Assembly: GCF_003387575.1 (NCBI RefSeq)
Contig: NZ_QUAB01000041.1
Location: forward strand, 111,308-175,307
DNA: 64,000 nt
Source: Microbacterium bovistercoris
Lineage (GTDB): Bacteria; Actinomycetota; Actinomycetes; Actinomycetales; Microbacteriaceae
Reading direction: 5' to 3'
In this document: one piece after another, positions 55,342 to 64,000 of the stretch
How positions within the stretch are numbered: the first letter of the stretch is position 1
How the letters are laid out: every line of letters begins with the position of its first letter
Made by a program: the position numbers and the translations under genes
The notes under the pieces: model-generated
The model's database searches: none
The model's input: the letters and a program-made list of their open reading frames with translations, nothing else
What the model was told of the DNA's origin: nothing

Positions 55342-57900
55342 ATGGTTCCCCCAGCCGCATCGCTGCGCACGTATCGCTTCCGTCCGCCGTCCCCCCAGAG
55401 CGGACATCTGGCGCGCCCTCGGCTGACGGCGCTGCTGGACGCCAAGGCGGCATCGCATCCGACGACGATGGTCATCGCACCGAGCGGGTACGGCAAGACT
55501 TCGGCGGTCGCCGAGTGGGCCGCGACGCACGACGGGGACGTCGCCTGGCTGACACTGGGTCCGTTCGATGCGGACAGCAGCGCGCTCGGCGCGAGCGCCG
55601 TGCTCGCGCTGCAGGCACTGGCTCGCTCCACGGGACGCGCCGATCTCGCGCAGCTGCTGTCATTCGACGCCGCCGAGCTGGCGCCGGCAGCCTCGTTCGA
55701 CATGCTCACCGAGGCGCTGGCGGACGTCGAGCAGCCGATCCACCTCGTGATCGACGACGCGCACAGAGCCGAGGACGAGCTGGGCGACGGCCTGCTCGGC
55801 GCGCTTCTCGAAGGCGCCTGCGATGCGCTGCGCGTCGTCATCGTCGGCACCGGCCACGTCGAGATCGCCCTGAGCCGTCTCGTGCTGCAGTCGCCGAGCG
55901 CGGTGATCCGCGCCAGTGATCTCGCCTTCGACGCCCGCGAAGTCGAAGGCCTCCGGGCCGAAGAACGGCATCCGTTCACCGTAGAGGCGATCCTGGAGCA
56001 GACCGGCGGGTGGCCGATCGCCGTGCGGGCCGTGCAGCTGGCGAAGGCGCGCCCGGATCACGTCGCGCACAGCCAGGATTCCGTGCTGAGGCGCTACATC
56101 GACGTGCACGTGCTCGGAACGCTTCCTGACGACATCGAGAGGTTCGTCCGCAGCGCGGCGCTGTGCCCGACACTCACACCGGAACTCGCGGTGAGCGTCA
56201 CCGGCGCGGCCGATGCCGGGACTCTGCTCGAGCGCTGTGTGCAGATGGGCCTGTTCCTCGATCGCTTCGAGACCGCGACTGGTCCGCTGTACCGATGGCA
56301 CGACGCGCTGTCGCATCAGTGCGAGCGGATCCTGGAGCAGCGGGATCCCGGTCGGCGGCGTGAGATCCTCCGCGCAGCGGGGGCGCATCTGTCCGCTGAG
56401 GACCCGCTCGCATCCGCCCGGTACTGGATCCGAGCGGGAGACACGGACGCGGCGGTGCGGACGGTTCTGGCCGGCTGGACACGACTCGTCGTGGGTTCGG
56501 AGGCCGGTTCTCTGGACCGCTGGTGCGCGTCGCTGCCGCTCCCCTATGCGGACGACCCGCGGATCCTGATGATCAGGGCCTGTGCCCAGGATGTGATCGG
56601 CCACCACGACGTCGCGATGATGCTCGCGGCGCGCGCCGACGCCCGCGCCGACGAACAGGCGGTGACGCCCGGGTTCGACGAGGTGAAGGCGCGCGCCCGG
56701 CTGTTCCTCATCGACGACCGTGCTGAACTCGCCGAGGCGATCGGCACCGTGTGCGCGCAGCTGGAGGCGCCGGAGGGCGTCGAGCTCGGCGACCGGGCCG
56801 CTCTGCAGTATCTGCTGGGCTGGAGCGAACTGCGCCGACGTGCTGCTCCCGGTCTCATGGTGCAGCTGTTCGCGACAGCAGCGACCGACGCCGAGGCAGC
56901 AGGAGACCCCACCCTCGCTCGTCGTTCGCTGGGACATCTCGCGCACGCGCTGTCCTGGGCGGGACGGCTTCGCGACGCCGATGACGTGCTCACCCAGCGC
57001 CTGGAACTCATCGACGAGGGATCCTGGGCGAGCTACGCCGGAGGAAGCGCAGCCACGGCAGCCGCGTTCGCCGCCTACTGGCGGGACGACCAGCCGCAGG
57101 CGATCGCCGCAGCGCAGCGGGCGATCCGGAGCGGAGGATCGGCGATATCGTTCCCCGGCGCCGCACGGATGCTGTACGCCTTCGCCGCCGCGGCATCCCG
57201 CGATGTTCCGGCGTGTCAGCGGGCCGCGCGCGAAGTGCGCGGCATCCCCACCGAGACGATGCAGGGCGTCGAGTGGCAGGCTTTCCGGCACGCCTCGTTC
57301 GCCGCGCTGAACGAGGCGGCCGGCCGCCGGGACCTGGCCCTCAAGGCGGTCGCCCTGTACGAGAACGCGACGGACCTGCCGCTGATCACCGTCGTCCTCG
57401 CGGGAGTGGCCTCCCGCTCGGGGAATGCCCGCGAGGCGCTGCAGATGCTGCGTCGGGTCGAGCCCTTCGAGTCGATCTCGTACGTACGCGTCTCCCGGCT
57501 GCTGGCCGAGGCCGTCGTCGTCTGGCGGGAGGATCGCCGCGCCCAGGCCCGCGGGCTAGTCGAACAGGCGCTCGAGATCGCGACCCCCGAGGCCCTGCGC
57601 CGACCGTTCGCGGCGGGTGGGCTCGACATGCGGCAGATGCTCGCAGAACAGCTGTCCTGGGGCACCGAGTACGAGACGTTCCTCACGGGATGTCTCACGC
57701 CCCGCGAAGCGGACGGCCCGCTGCAGTCCCTGTCCGATCGGGAGCGCGAGGTGTTCTCGAACCTGCGCAGCAGTCGGACCATGCAGGAGATCGCTGACGC
57801 GATGGGCGTCTCGATCAACACGGTGAAGACCCACCAGCGTGCGATCTATCGCAAGCTGGGGGTCGCCTCGCGACGTGAGGCGGTCAGGCTGTTCGCCTGA
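55342..57900 (+). CDS. Large LuxR-family regulator (MalT/LAL-like ATPase)
   Basis: 852-aa signal-transduction ATPase. P-loop APSGYGKTS (about residues 49-57) with Walker B HLVIDDAHRAEDEL. A long helical, TPR-like sensor region spans about 330-780, and the C-terminal LuxR helix-turn-helix is LSDREREVFSNLRS...EIADAMGVSINTVKTHQRAIYRKL. It is probably a transcriptional activator switched by ATP and an inducer. It begins 11 bases after the SulP stop, so it may regulate its own operon. Confidence 0.9.
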   Translation: MVPPAASLRTYRFRPPSPQSGHLARPRLTALLDAKAASHPTTMVIAPSGYGKTSAVAEWAATHDGDVAWLTLGPFDADSSALGASAVLALQALARSTGRADLAQLLSFDAAELAPAASFDMLTEALADVEQPIHLVIDDAHRAEDELGDGLLGALLEGACDALRVVIVGTGHVEIALSRLVLQSPSAVIRASDLAFDAREVEGLRAEERHPFTVEAILEQTGGWPIAVRAVQLAKARPDHVAHSQDSVLRRYIDVHVLGTLPDDIERFVRSAALCPTLTPELAVSVTGAADAGTLLERCVQMGLFLDRFETATGPLYRWHDALSHQCERILEQRDPGRRREILRAAGAHLSAEDPLASARYWIRAGDTDAAVRTVLAGWTRLVVGSEAGSLDRWCASLPLPYADDPRILMIRACAQDVIGHHDVAMMLAARADARADEQAVTPGFDEVKARARLFLIDDRAELAEAIGTVCAQLEAPEGVELGDRAALQYLLGWSELRRRAAPGLMVQLFATAATDAEAAGDPTLARRSLGHLAHALSWAGRLRDADDVLTQRLELIDEGSWASYAGGSAATAAAFAAYWRDDQPQAIAAAQRAIRSGGSAISFPGAARMLYAFAAAASRDVPACQRAAREVRGIPTETMQGVEWQAFRHASFAALNEAAGRRDLALKAVALYENATDLPLITVVLAGVASRSGNAREALQMLRRVEPFESISYVRVSRLLAEAVVVWREDRRAQARGLVEQALEIATPEALRRPFAAGGLDMRQMLAEQLSWGTEYETFLTGCLTPREADGPLQSLSDREREVFSNLRSSRTMQEIADAMGVSINTVKTHQRAIYRKLGVASRREAVRLFA

Positions 57901-57939
57901 CCGCTCATTCCAGGCCCTGCTCCCCCGCGCGGGTTGGGA

Positions 57940-59049
57940 TCAGGCCACGCCGACTCCGAACAGCAGGCCGAGCAGGTAGGTGACCGCGGCGGCTCCGAAC
58001 CCGATGGCCAGCTGCCGCAGGCCCCGCCGCAGAGGCGGGCCGCCGGAGAGGATGCCCACCATCGCCCCCGTGCTGAGCAGGGCGATGCCGACCAGGATCA
58101 GGGCGACGACGATCGCCGTCGTCCCCTGAAGCCCGAAGATCCACGGCAGTACGGGGACGATCGCCCCCGAGGCGAACAGCAGGAAACTGGAGATCGCGGC
58201 GGTCCATGCGCTGCCGACGATCTCGTGGTCCTCGCCGCCGGAGCGGACGCCGATCGGCCCGGTCGCCGAGCGGCGAACCCCCGCCTGGGCGGCGCGCACG
58301 ATGCGCTCCGCCCTCGCAAGGGCCTCATCCTGCTCCATTCCGCGCGCCCGGTAGACGAGGGCGAGCTCGTTCGCGTCGATGTCGAGGTCCCCCGCCGCGG
58401 CATCCGCGTCGTCGTTGTGCTCCGTGGCGGCCAGAAGCTCGCGCTGGGAGCGTACCGAGACGAACTCGCCCGCGCCCATCGACAGCGCGCCGGCCAGGAG
58501 GCCCGCGATGCCGCTGAAGAGCACGAACCCGCCGCTGACGCCCGTCGCGCCGATGCCCAGCACCAGCGCGAGGTTGGAGACCAGGCCGTCGTTGGCGCCG
58601 AACACCGCCGCGCGGAACGACCCCGAGAGCCGGCGACGGCCGCGTGCAGCCAGACCGCGAACGACCTCGTGATGCACCTTCTCATCGGCGCGCATCGCCG
58701 GGGTGGCGTAGGCCTCGGTGTCGTACGGCGATCGCGCCTCCGCGGACTGGGCGAGGGCCAGGACGAAGATGGACCCGAAGTGCTTCGCCATCCATCCCAG
58801 CATCCGGGATCGGAAGCCCGCTCGCGGCAGCTTCGCCGGTTCCCCGCCGAGCAGGTCCAGCCAGTGCTGCTCGTGACGTCGCTCGGCCTCGGCGAGAGAG
58901 AGCAGGATCTCCTGCTCCTCGCCGGTGCGGCGCCCCGCGAGCCCCAGATACACGGCACCCTCCGCTCGCTCCTCGACGAGGTAGCGCGCCCAGCGCTTCC
59001 TGTCTGCAGCTGTGGGCGTGGGCGCAGGCACGGCCGCGGGCGCAGTCAT
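57940..59049 (-). CDS. VIT1/CCC1-type membrane protein with ferritin-like N-terminal domain
   Basis: 369-aa metal-related transporter. The N-terminal 130 residues are ferritin-like (EERAEGAVYLGLAGRRTGEE, EAERRHEQHWL), followed by VIT1-type helices with FGANDGLVSNLALVLGIG and GALSMGAGEFVSVRSQREL and three C-terminal helices. The VIT1/CCC1 family moves iron or manganese out of the cytosol; the substrate is unproven here. GGAGG lies just before the ATG at 59049. Confidence 0.87.
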   Translation of the reverse strand: MTAPAAVPAPTPTAADRKRWARYLVEERAEGAVYLGLAGRRTGEEQEILLSLAEAERRHEQHWLDLLGGEPAKLPRAGFRSRMLGWMAKHFGSIFVLALAQSAEARSPYDTEAYATPAMRADEKVHHEVVRGLAARGRRRLSGSFRAAVFGANDGLVSNLALVLGIGATGVSGGFVLFSGIAGLLAGALSMGAGEFVSVRSQRELLAATEHNDDADAAAGDLDIDANELALVYRARGMEQDEALARAERIVRAAQAGVRRSATGPIGVRSGGEDHEIVGSAWTAAISSFLLFASGAIVPVLPWIFGLQGTTAIVVALILVGIALLSTGAMVGILSGGPPLRRGLRQLAIGFGAAAVTYLLGLLFGVGVA

Positions 59050-59082
59050 GGGACCTCCGATCGAAAGGGAACATTCCACGCT

Positions 59083-59113
59083 ATCCGTGCGGATGCCGCG
59101 GAACCGCACGGAT
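59083..59113. terminator. Inverted repeat upstream of the VIT1-like gene
   Basis: ATCCGTGCGG (59083-59092) pairs with CCGCACGGAT (59104-59113) around an 11-base loop. It lies 36 bases beyond the helicase stop on the minus strand and 34 bases before the VIT1-like start, so it could be the helicase terminator or a regulatory site. Confidence 0.55.
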
Positions 59114-59148
59114 CCGCGGATTCAGAGCATTTCGGGCGTCCGAAGCGC

Positions 59149-60891
59149 TCAGGAGCGGACGCGCTTGCGCAGCACCTCGATGCGCGCCTGCAGCTGGGTC
59201 ACCGTGGCCTGCGCCACGGCGGGTCCGCCGCACACCCTGCGCAGCTCGGCGTGCACCGCGCCGTGCGGCTCGCCGCTCTGCCGCGCATAGAGCCCCACCA
59301 GGCTGTTCAGCAGCTGACGCTGCTCGCGGAGAGTGCGGTGCAGCGGGGCCGGCAGCGTCGTCGTGGTCTCAGGGCCGGCCTGTGCCTCCCGCGCCTCGCG
59401 GAGGCGCGATTGCCGGGCCTGGCGTTGCATCAGCAGTTCGTGCACGTGCTCGGGCTCGAGCAGGCCGGGCAGTCCGATGAACTCCTCCTCCTCCGGGGAG
59501 CCGGGTTCGGCGAGCTGCCCGAAATCCTTGCCCTCGAACACCACCCTGTCGAAGTGCGCGATCGACGAGATCGCCTGGTAGCTGAACTCCTGGGTGAGCG
59601 CGTCGGACGCCTCGTCCTCGCGATTCGCACTCTCCAGCAGCGAGTCGTCCAGGCCGTCGTCGTCCTTGTCCCGGCGGTCGAGGGCGTGGTCGCGCTGCCG
59701 TTCCATCTCGTTCGCGAGCGTCATCAGCACCGGGACGTTGGGCAGGAACACGCTGGCGGCCTCGCCGCGGCGCCGCGCGCGCACGAAGCGGCCGATCGCC
59801 TGGGCGAAGAACAGCGGCGTGGAGGACGAGGTCGCGTAGACGCCGACCGCGAGACGCGGCACGTCCACGCCCTCCGACACCATCCGCACCGCGACCATCC
59901 AGCGCCGATCGTTCTCGCTGAACTTCTCGATGCGCTCGGACGCCGAGGCATCGTCGGAGAGCACGACCGTCGGCTGCTCCCCCGTGATGCTGTGCAGGAT
60001 CTTCGCGTAGGCGCGGGCCACGGTCTGGTCCGTCGCGAGCACCAGTCCACCGGCATCCGGCACATGGTGGCGGATCTCGGTGAGCCGGCGGTCCGCCGCG
60101 GACAGCACCGCCGGCATCCACGACCCCTCCGGGTCGAGGGCGGTGCGCCAGGCCTGCGAGGTGATGTCCTTGGTGTTGTCCTGCCCGAGGTGGGCCTCGA
60201 GTTCGTCACCGGCACTCGTGCGCCAGGTCATCTTGCCGGAGTACATGTGGAACAGCACCGGCCGGACGACGCCGTCGGCGAGGGCGCGACCGTACCCGTA
60301 CCGGTAGTCGGTGACCGAGACGCGCGCTCCGGATTCGTCCGGGTGGTACTCCACGAACGGGATCGGCGCGGTGTCGCTGCGGAACGGCGTGCCGGAGAGC
60401 AGCAGCCTGCGCTTCGCGGGGCCGTAGGCGTCGCGGATCGCGTCTCCCCAGCTCAGGGCGTCGCCGCCGTGGTGCACCTCGTCGAGGATGACGAGGGTCT
60501 TCGCGTCCTCGGTCAGGTGGCGGTGCACGGACGACTTCGCGGCGACCTGCGCGTAGGTCACGACCACGCCGTGGTAGTGCCTGGCCGGCGCCCAGTGGCT
60601 GTTGCGGAACCGCGGATCGAGACGGATGTGCACGCGCGCGGCCGCATCCGCCCACTGCGTCTTCAGGTGCTCGGTCGGGGCCACCACGATCACCCTGTTC
60701 ACCTCGCCCATGCGCAGCAGCTCGACGGCGAGGGTCAGGGCGAAGGTCGTCTTGCCCGCGCCCGGCGTCGCGGCGACCAGGTAGTCGCGCTGGTCTCGCT
60801 GGAAGTAGTCGTCCAGCGCCTCGCGCTGCCAGGCGCGCAGTTTGTCCGCTGTTCCCCATGGAGCGCGCTGGGGGAAGGACGGGGAAAGCAT
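59149..60891 (-). CDS. DEAD/DEAH-box helicase
   Basis: 580-aa SF2 helicase, HepA/RAD25-like. Walker A is ATPGAGKT (about residue 38), motif II is ILDEVHHGGD, motif III SGTPFRSD, and QAIGRFVRARRRGE is motif VI. A C-terminal acidic then Leu-rich coiled region (about 430-580) is specific to this actinobacterial family. The function is unknown; perhaps nucleic-acid repair. The ATG at 60891 is chosen over a longer reading. Confidence 0.9.
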   Translation of the reverse strand: MLSPSFPQRAPWGTADKLRAWQREALDDYFQRDQRDYLVAATPGAGKTTFALTLAVELLRMGEVNRVIVVAPTEHLKTQWADAAARVHIRLDPRFRNSHWAPARHYHGVVVTYAQVAAKSSVHRHLTEDAKTLVILDEVHHGGDALSWGDAIRDAYGPAKRRLLLSGTPFRSDTAPIPFVEYHPDESGARVSVTDYRYGYGRALADGVVRPVLFHMYSGKMTWRTSAGDELEAHLGQDNTKDITSQAWRTALDPEGSWMPAVLSAADRRLTEIRHHVPDAGGLVLATDQTVARAYAKILHSITGEQPTVVLSDDASASERIEKFSENDRRWMVAVRMVSEGVDVPRLAVGVYATSSSTPLFFAQAIGRFVRARRRGEAASVFLPNVPVLMTLANEMERQRDHALDRRDKDDDGLDDSLLESANREDEASDALTQEFSYQAISSIAHFDRVVFEGKDFGQLAEPGSPEEEEFIGLPGLLEPEHVHELLMQRQARQSRLREAREAQAGPETTTTLPAPLHRTLREQRQLLNSLVGLYARQSGEPHGAVHAELRRVCGGPAVAQATVTQLQARIEVLRKRVRS

Positions 60892-60995
60892 CGCCTCAAC
60901 GATAGTCGAGGCCGGGGACATCGTCGGCGCACGCGGTAGGCTCGCATGCGGCGCGCCCGGCATCCATGGGCGCCCGCCGCGTGAAGGAGAGTTCG

Positions 60996-61829
60996 ATGGC
61001 CGACCAGGAATCGTCCCGCACCCCGTACATCGCCAACGAGGGCGCCCACCCATGGCACCGGTTCGTCGCCATCGGGGACTCGTTCACCGAGGGCATCGGC
61101 GACCCGGACCCGAACGTGCCGGGAGGGCACCGGGGCTGGGCCGACCGCGTGGCCGAAGTGCTCGCCCAGGACTCGGACGACTTCGCGTACGCGAACCTCG
61201 CGGTGCGCGGCAAGCTCATCGCGCAGATCGTCGCCGATCAGATCGAGCCCGCGATCGCGCTGAAGCCGGATCTGATCTCGATCTGCGCCGGCGGGAACGA
61301 CGTGATCCGCCCCGGCACCGACCCCGATGAGATCGCGGCCCAACTCGAGGGCGCGGTGTCGCGCCTGTCGGCCAGCGGTGCGGCCGTCGTGCTCTTCACC
61401 GGCATCGACACCGGCTTCACGCCGGTGTTCCGCCCGTTCCGCGGCAAGGTCGCGATCTACAACGAGAACGTGCGCACGATCGCGGACAGGTACGACTGCA
61501 TCGTCGCCGACCAGTGGGCTCTGAAGGTCGTACAGGACCCGCGGTTCTTCGACGACGATCGGCTGCACTTCAACGCGCTCGGTCACCACGAGGTGGCGCG
61601 CATGGTGCTGCGCGCGCTGAACGTGCCCAACGACCTGCAGGCGATGCAGCCCGATCCGGTGCCGGTGCGCACCTGGCGCGAGGCGCGCGCCGAGGACATC
61701 GGCTGGGCGCGCGAGCATCTCGTGCCCTGGGTGCTGCGCCGTCTGCGCCACCAGTCGTCCGGGGACAACGTCGAGGCCAAGCGGCCGGAACCTGCGCCGG
61801 TGAGCCTGCCCGGCGATCCCGCCGCGTAG
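60996..61829 (+). CDS. SGNH/GDSL hydrolase
   Basis: 277-aa esterase-like protein. Blocks: AIGDSFTEGIGD (nucleophile Ser, about residue 28), NLAVRGKL, CAGGNDV and DRLHFNALGHHEVA (Asp/His). The C-terminal 75 residues end in the Trp/Arg-rich EHLVPWVLRRLRHQSSGDN. No signal peptide. Close in layout to the SGNH gene at 14707-15462. The ATG at 60996 is chosen for AAGGAG upstream; TAGGCT at 60937-60942 may be its -10. Confidence 0.9.
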   Translation: MADQESSRTPYIANEGAHPWHRFVAIGDSFTEGIGDPDPNVPGGHRGWADRVAEVLAQDSDDFAYANLAVRGKLIAQIVADQIEPAIALKPDLISICAGGNDVIRPGTDPDEIAAQLEGAVSRLSASGAAVVLFTGIDTGFTPVFRPFRGKVAIYNENVRTIADRYDCIVADQWALKVVQDPRFFDDDRLHFNALGHHEVARMVLRALNVPNDLQAMQPDPVPVRTWREARAEDIGWAREHLVPWVLRRLRHQSSGDNVEAKRPEPAPVSLPGDPAA

Positions 61830-61848
61830 CCGCGGGCAGGGTCCGCCG

Positions 61849-63795
61849 TCAGCGCAGGTTCGGGTTCAGCGGGAGCTCGATGGCGCCGGTCTCCCCCGCG
61901 TGACGCGCCATCGGCACGCGCCGCCCGAGCACCTGCGCGACCACGTCGTGAGCGATCTTCGACGCGGTGAGACCGGCGTCCTCGAGGATCTGCTCCCGGG
62001 ACGCGTGATCGATGAAGGCGTCCGGAACACCGAGTTCGTCCACCGCGGTGTCCACGCCGGCCTCGCGCAGCACCTGACGCACGCGCGTGCCGATTCCGCC
62101 CACCCGGATCCCGTCCTCCATGGTGATCACGAGCCGGTGCCGGGCCGCGAGCTCGACGATCGAGGGCTGCACCGGAATCGCCCAGCGCGGGTCGATCACG
62201 GTCGCACCGATCCCCTGCGCGCGCAGTCGCTGCGCGACATCCAGCGCCATCGAGGCGAACGGACCGATGCCGATCAACAGCACGTCCTCGGTCTCGTCCC
62301 TGGCCAGAACGTCGACACCGTCATCCAGCCGCTCGATCGCGGGGATCTCGTCCGGCGCAGCGCCCTTCGGATACCGGATCACCGTCGGCGCATCGTCGAT
62401 CGAGACCGCCTCTTCCAGGACCTCCTGAAGGCGCGCTCCGTCGCGCGGTGCGGCGATGCGGATGCCCGGGACGATCTGCAGCATCGACAGATCCCAGATG
62501 CCGTGGTGGCTCGGTCCGTCGGGGCCGGTGACCCCGGCGCGATCGAGCACGAACGTCACGCCGGCCTTGTGCAGACCGACGTCCATCAGCACCTGGTCGA
62601 GGGCACGGCCCATGAACGTCGCATAGATCGCGACCACCGGGTGCAGACCGCCGAAGGCGAGCCCGGCGGCGGATGCGACGGCGTGCTGCTCCGCGATGCC
62701 CACGTCGTAGACGCGATCGGGGAAGCGCTCCGCGAAGGGTGCGAGTCCGGTGGGGCGCAGCATCGCCGCGGTCATCGCGATCACGTCGTCGTGACGGGCG
62801 CCGACGTCGACGAGCGCCTCCGCGAAGACATCGGTCCAGGCGCGCCCTGAGGACTTCGCCAGTGAGCCGCCCGTCTTGGGGTCGATGCGCCCGACCGAGT
62901 GGAACTGGTCGGCCTCGTCGTCGAGGGCCGGCTGGTAGCCGCGGCCCTTCTCGGTGATGACGTGCACGATGACCGGCGCGCCGAAGCCCTTGGCCAGTTG
63001 CAGGGTCTCCTGCAGCGCGCCGATGTCGTGTCCGTCGACGGGCCCGAGGTATTTGATGTCGAGGTTCGAGTACAGCGCGGCGTTGTTGGTGAACCGGCTG
63101 AGGAAGCCGTGCGTACCGCCGCGGACCCCGCGGAACAGCGCGCGCCCGAACGGGCCGAACGCGCGGAAGAGCCGGTCCGAGCGATGGTGCAGATCGCGGT
63201 AGGCGGCGGCCGTGCGGACACGGTTGAGGTAGCGCGACATCCCGCCGATGGTCGGCGCGTAGGATCGGCCGTTGTCGTTGACGACGATGACGAGGTTGCG
63301 GTCGTTGTCGTCGGAGATGTTGTTGAGCGCCTCCCAGGTCATCCCGCCGGTGAGGGCGCCGTCGCCGACGACGGCGACCACGTGGCGATCCGCACGTCCT
63401 GTGGCGGTGAGTGCACGGGACACGCCGTCGGCCCAGCTGAGCGAGCTGGACGCGTGCGAGGACTCCACGACGTCGTGCGGGCTCTCCGCACGCTGCGGGT
63501 AGCCGGCCAGTCCCCCGCGCGCACGCAGCTCGCTGAAGTCCTGCCGGCCGGTGAGCAGTTTGTGCACGTAGGACTGATGGCCCGTGTCGAAGATGATCGG
63601 ATCGTCCGGTGAGGAGAACACCCGGTGCAGGGCGATGGTCAGCTCGACGACACCGAGGTTCGGCCCCAGGTGGCCCCCGGTCCTGGCGACGTTCTCGATC
63701 AGGAAGGAGCGGATCTCCGTGGCCAGCTCGTTCAGCTGATCCGGGGAGAGCCGGTCGAGGTCTCGGGGTCCGGTGATGCTCGGCAGGATCGGCAT
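61849..63795 (-). CDS. dxs: 1-deoxy-D-xylulose-5-phosphate synthase
   Basis: 648-aa thiamin-diphosphate enzyme and first step of the MEP isoprenoid pathway, joining pyruvate and glyceraldehyde 3-phosphate. The TPP motif is GDGALTGGMTWEALNN (about residue 150), the transketolase-like second domain has FVLDRAGVTGPDGPSHHG, and the C-terminal domain closes the enzyme. GAGGAG precedes the ATG. TAGAAT (63857-63852 on this strand) could be the -10, giving about a 50-base leader. Confidence 0.96.
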   Translation of the reverse strand: MPILPSITGPRDLDRLSPDQLNELATEIRSFLIENVARTGGHLGPNLGVVELTIALHRVFSSPDDPIIFDTGHQSYVHKLLTGRQDFSELRARGGLAGYPQRAESPHDVVESSHASSSLSWADGVSRALTATGRADRHVVAVVGDGALTGGMTWEALNNISDDNDRNLVIVVNDNGRSYAPTIGGMSRYLNRVRTAAAYRDLHHRSDRLFRAFGPFGRALFRGVRGGTHGFLSRFTNNAALYSNLDIKYLGPVDGHDIGALQETLQLAKGFGAPVIVHVITEKGRGYQPALDDEADQFHSVGRIDPKTGGSLAKSSGRAWTDVFAEALVDVGARHDDVIAMTAAMLRPTGLAPFAERFPDRVYDVGIAEQHAVASAAGLAFGGLHPVVAIYATFMGRALDQVLMDVGLHKAGVTFVLDRAGVTGPDGPSHHGIWDLSMLQIVPGIRIAAPRDGARLQEVLEEAVSIDDAPTVIRYPKGAAPDEIPAIERLDDGVDVLARDETEDVLLIGIGPFASMALDVAQRLRAQGIGATVIDPRWAIPVQPSIVELAARHRLVITMEDGIRVGGIGTRVRQVLREAGVDTAVDELGVPDAFIDHASREQILEDAGLTASKIAHDVVAQVLGRRVPMARHAGETGAIELPLNPNLR

Positions 63796-63884
63796 CGACG
63801 CTCCTCTTCGACTCGGTACGGCGTTCCGCACGGCGGCGCAGAACGTCTCCCATTCTATCCGTCGACCTGTACGGCGGCCGGGAC

Positions 63885-63924
63885 GGCGCAGGGCCCGGAC
63901 GGGGAACCGTCCGGGCCCTGCGCC
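63885..63924 (-). terminator. Strong hairpin after aconitase
   Basis: GGCGCAGGGCCCGGACGG (63885-63902) pairs with CCGTCCGGGCCCTGCGCC (63907-63924) around the loop GGAA, an 18-base perfect stem. It lies 9 bases beyond the aconitase stop on the minus strand. Confidence 0.88.
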
Positions 63925-63933
63925 TGCGTGCGG

Positions 63934-64000
63934 TCAGACCAGCGAACGCAGCACGTACTGCAGGATGCCGCCGTTGCGGTAGTAGTCCGCCTCACCGGGG
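63934..64000 (-). CDS. acnA: Aconitate hydratase, C-terminal fragment
   Basis: Only the last 21 codons are in the window; the rest lies beyond the right edge. The reading EADYYRNGGILQYVLRSLV before the TGA (63936-63934) matches the conserved aconitase C-terminus. TCA-cycle enzyme converting citrate to isocitrate; the Fe-S cluster residues are outside the window. Confidence 0.8.
   Translation of the reverse strand, partial: PGEADYYRNGGILQYVLRSLV

Noticed and set aside
53318..55453. 711-residue minus-strand frame opposite SulP
   Set aside because: Antisense to a complete transporter; no motifs.
57934..60939. 1001-residue plus-strand frame opposite the VIT1-like and helicase genes
   Set aside because: Spans two real minus-strand genes and their intergenic region; composition is that of a shadow frame.

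Overview
The window is a high-GC chromosome segment from an actinobacterium, most likely a Microbacteriaceae member close to Microbacterium (inferred). The evidence is strong G/C third-position bias, rbpA, the pafBC-tatAC-helY cluster, an ANTAR response regulator after pyk, a PAC2-family protein, and TAGNCT-type -10 elements placed right at start codons. I see no phage genes, transposases, integrases, rRNA or CRISPR arrays.

Layout. 1-12.2 kb is core metabolism: gltB (5' truncated by the window edge) and gltD, pyk, tRNA-Leu(CAA), a PdtaR-like regulator, a PaaI-type thioesterase, polA and a DUF885 peptidase-like protein. 12.2-34 kb is accessory and densely packed: an LLM oxidoreductase, two MFS transporters, an SGNH hydrolase, a SUMF1-domain protein, three GNATs, five SAM methyltransferases, HIT, VOC and HAD proteins, a small P-loop kinase, a Phd/VapC toxin-antitoxin pair, two near-identical NUDIX domains (one fused to GrpB), and an archaeal-type aspartyl-tRNA synthetase behind a T-box leader. 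This part closes with a minus-strand train running from AraC, VOC and a UvrA-like ATPase through TrmH, a methyltransferase and a 93-aa protein to GrpB-NUDIX. 34-51 kb is mostly conserved: DUF308, SDR, NfeD-SPFH-GDPD, rbpA, lnt, helY-tatC-tatA-pafC-pafB, an FKBP-like lipoprotein, trmI, a HAD phosphatase, PAC2, uppP, an M20 peptidase and tRNA-Leu(GAG). 51.5-58 kb is an overlapping plus-strand operon of a membrane protein, a GAP-family protein, a SulP transporter and a large LuxR regulator. 58-64 kb holds a VIT1-like protein, a DEAD/DEAH helicase, a second SGNH hydrolase, dxs and the last codons of an aconitase.

The strongest discovery candidate is at 26.48-27.95 kb. The leader has a perfect T-box core (TGGCACCGCG), an antisequestrator helix and a mutually exclusive hairpin that hides the Shine-Dalgarno sequence, so it looks like a translational tRNA-sensing riboswitch. 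It precedes an archaeal-type AspRS carrying His28 and Pro84, the pair associated with non-discriminating enzymes that also charge tRNA(Asn). A candidate specifier loop carries GAC and AAC in tandem, so it might read tRNA(Asp), tRNA(Asn) or both. The riboswitch, this AspRS and a methyltransferase lie exactly between two gap-free 385-bp direct repeats (the NUDIX sequences), which suggests a cassette that could be lost by recombination.

A second, window-wide signal is that a dozen genes have a TAGNNT-like hexamer ending 6-7 nt before the start codon, which predicts leaderless mRNAs and settles some start choices. No gene-free stretch exceeds 300 bases; the longest, 26438-26650, is the T-box leader.
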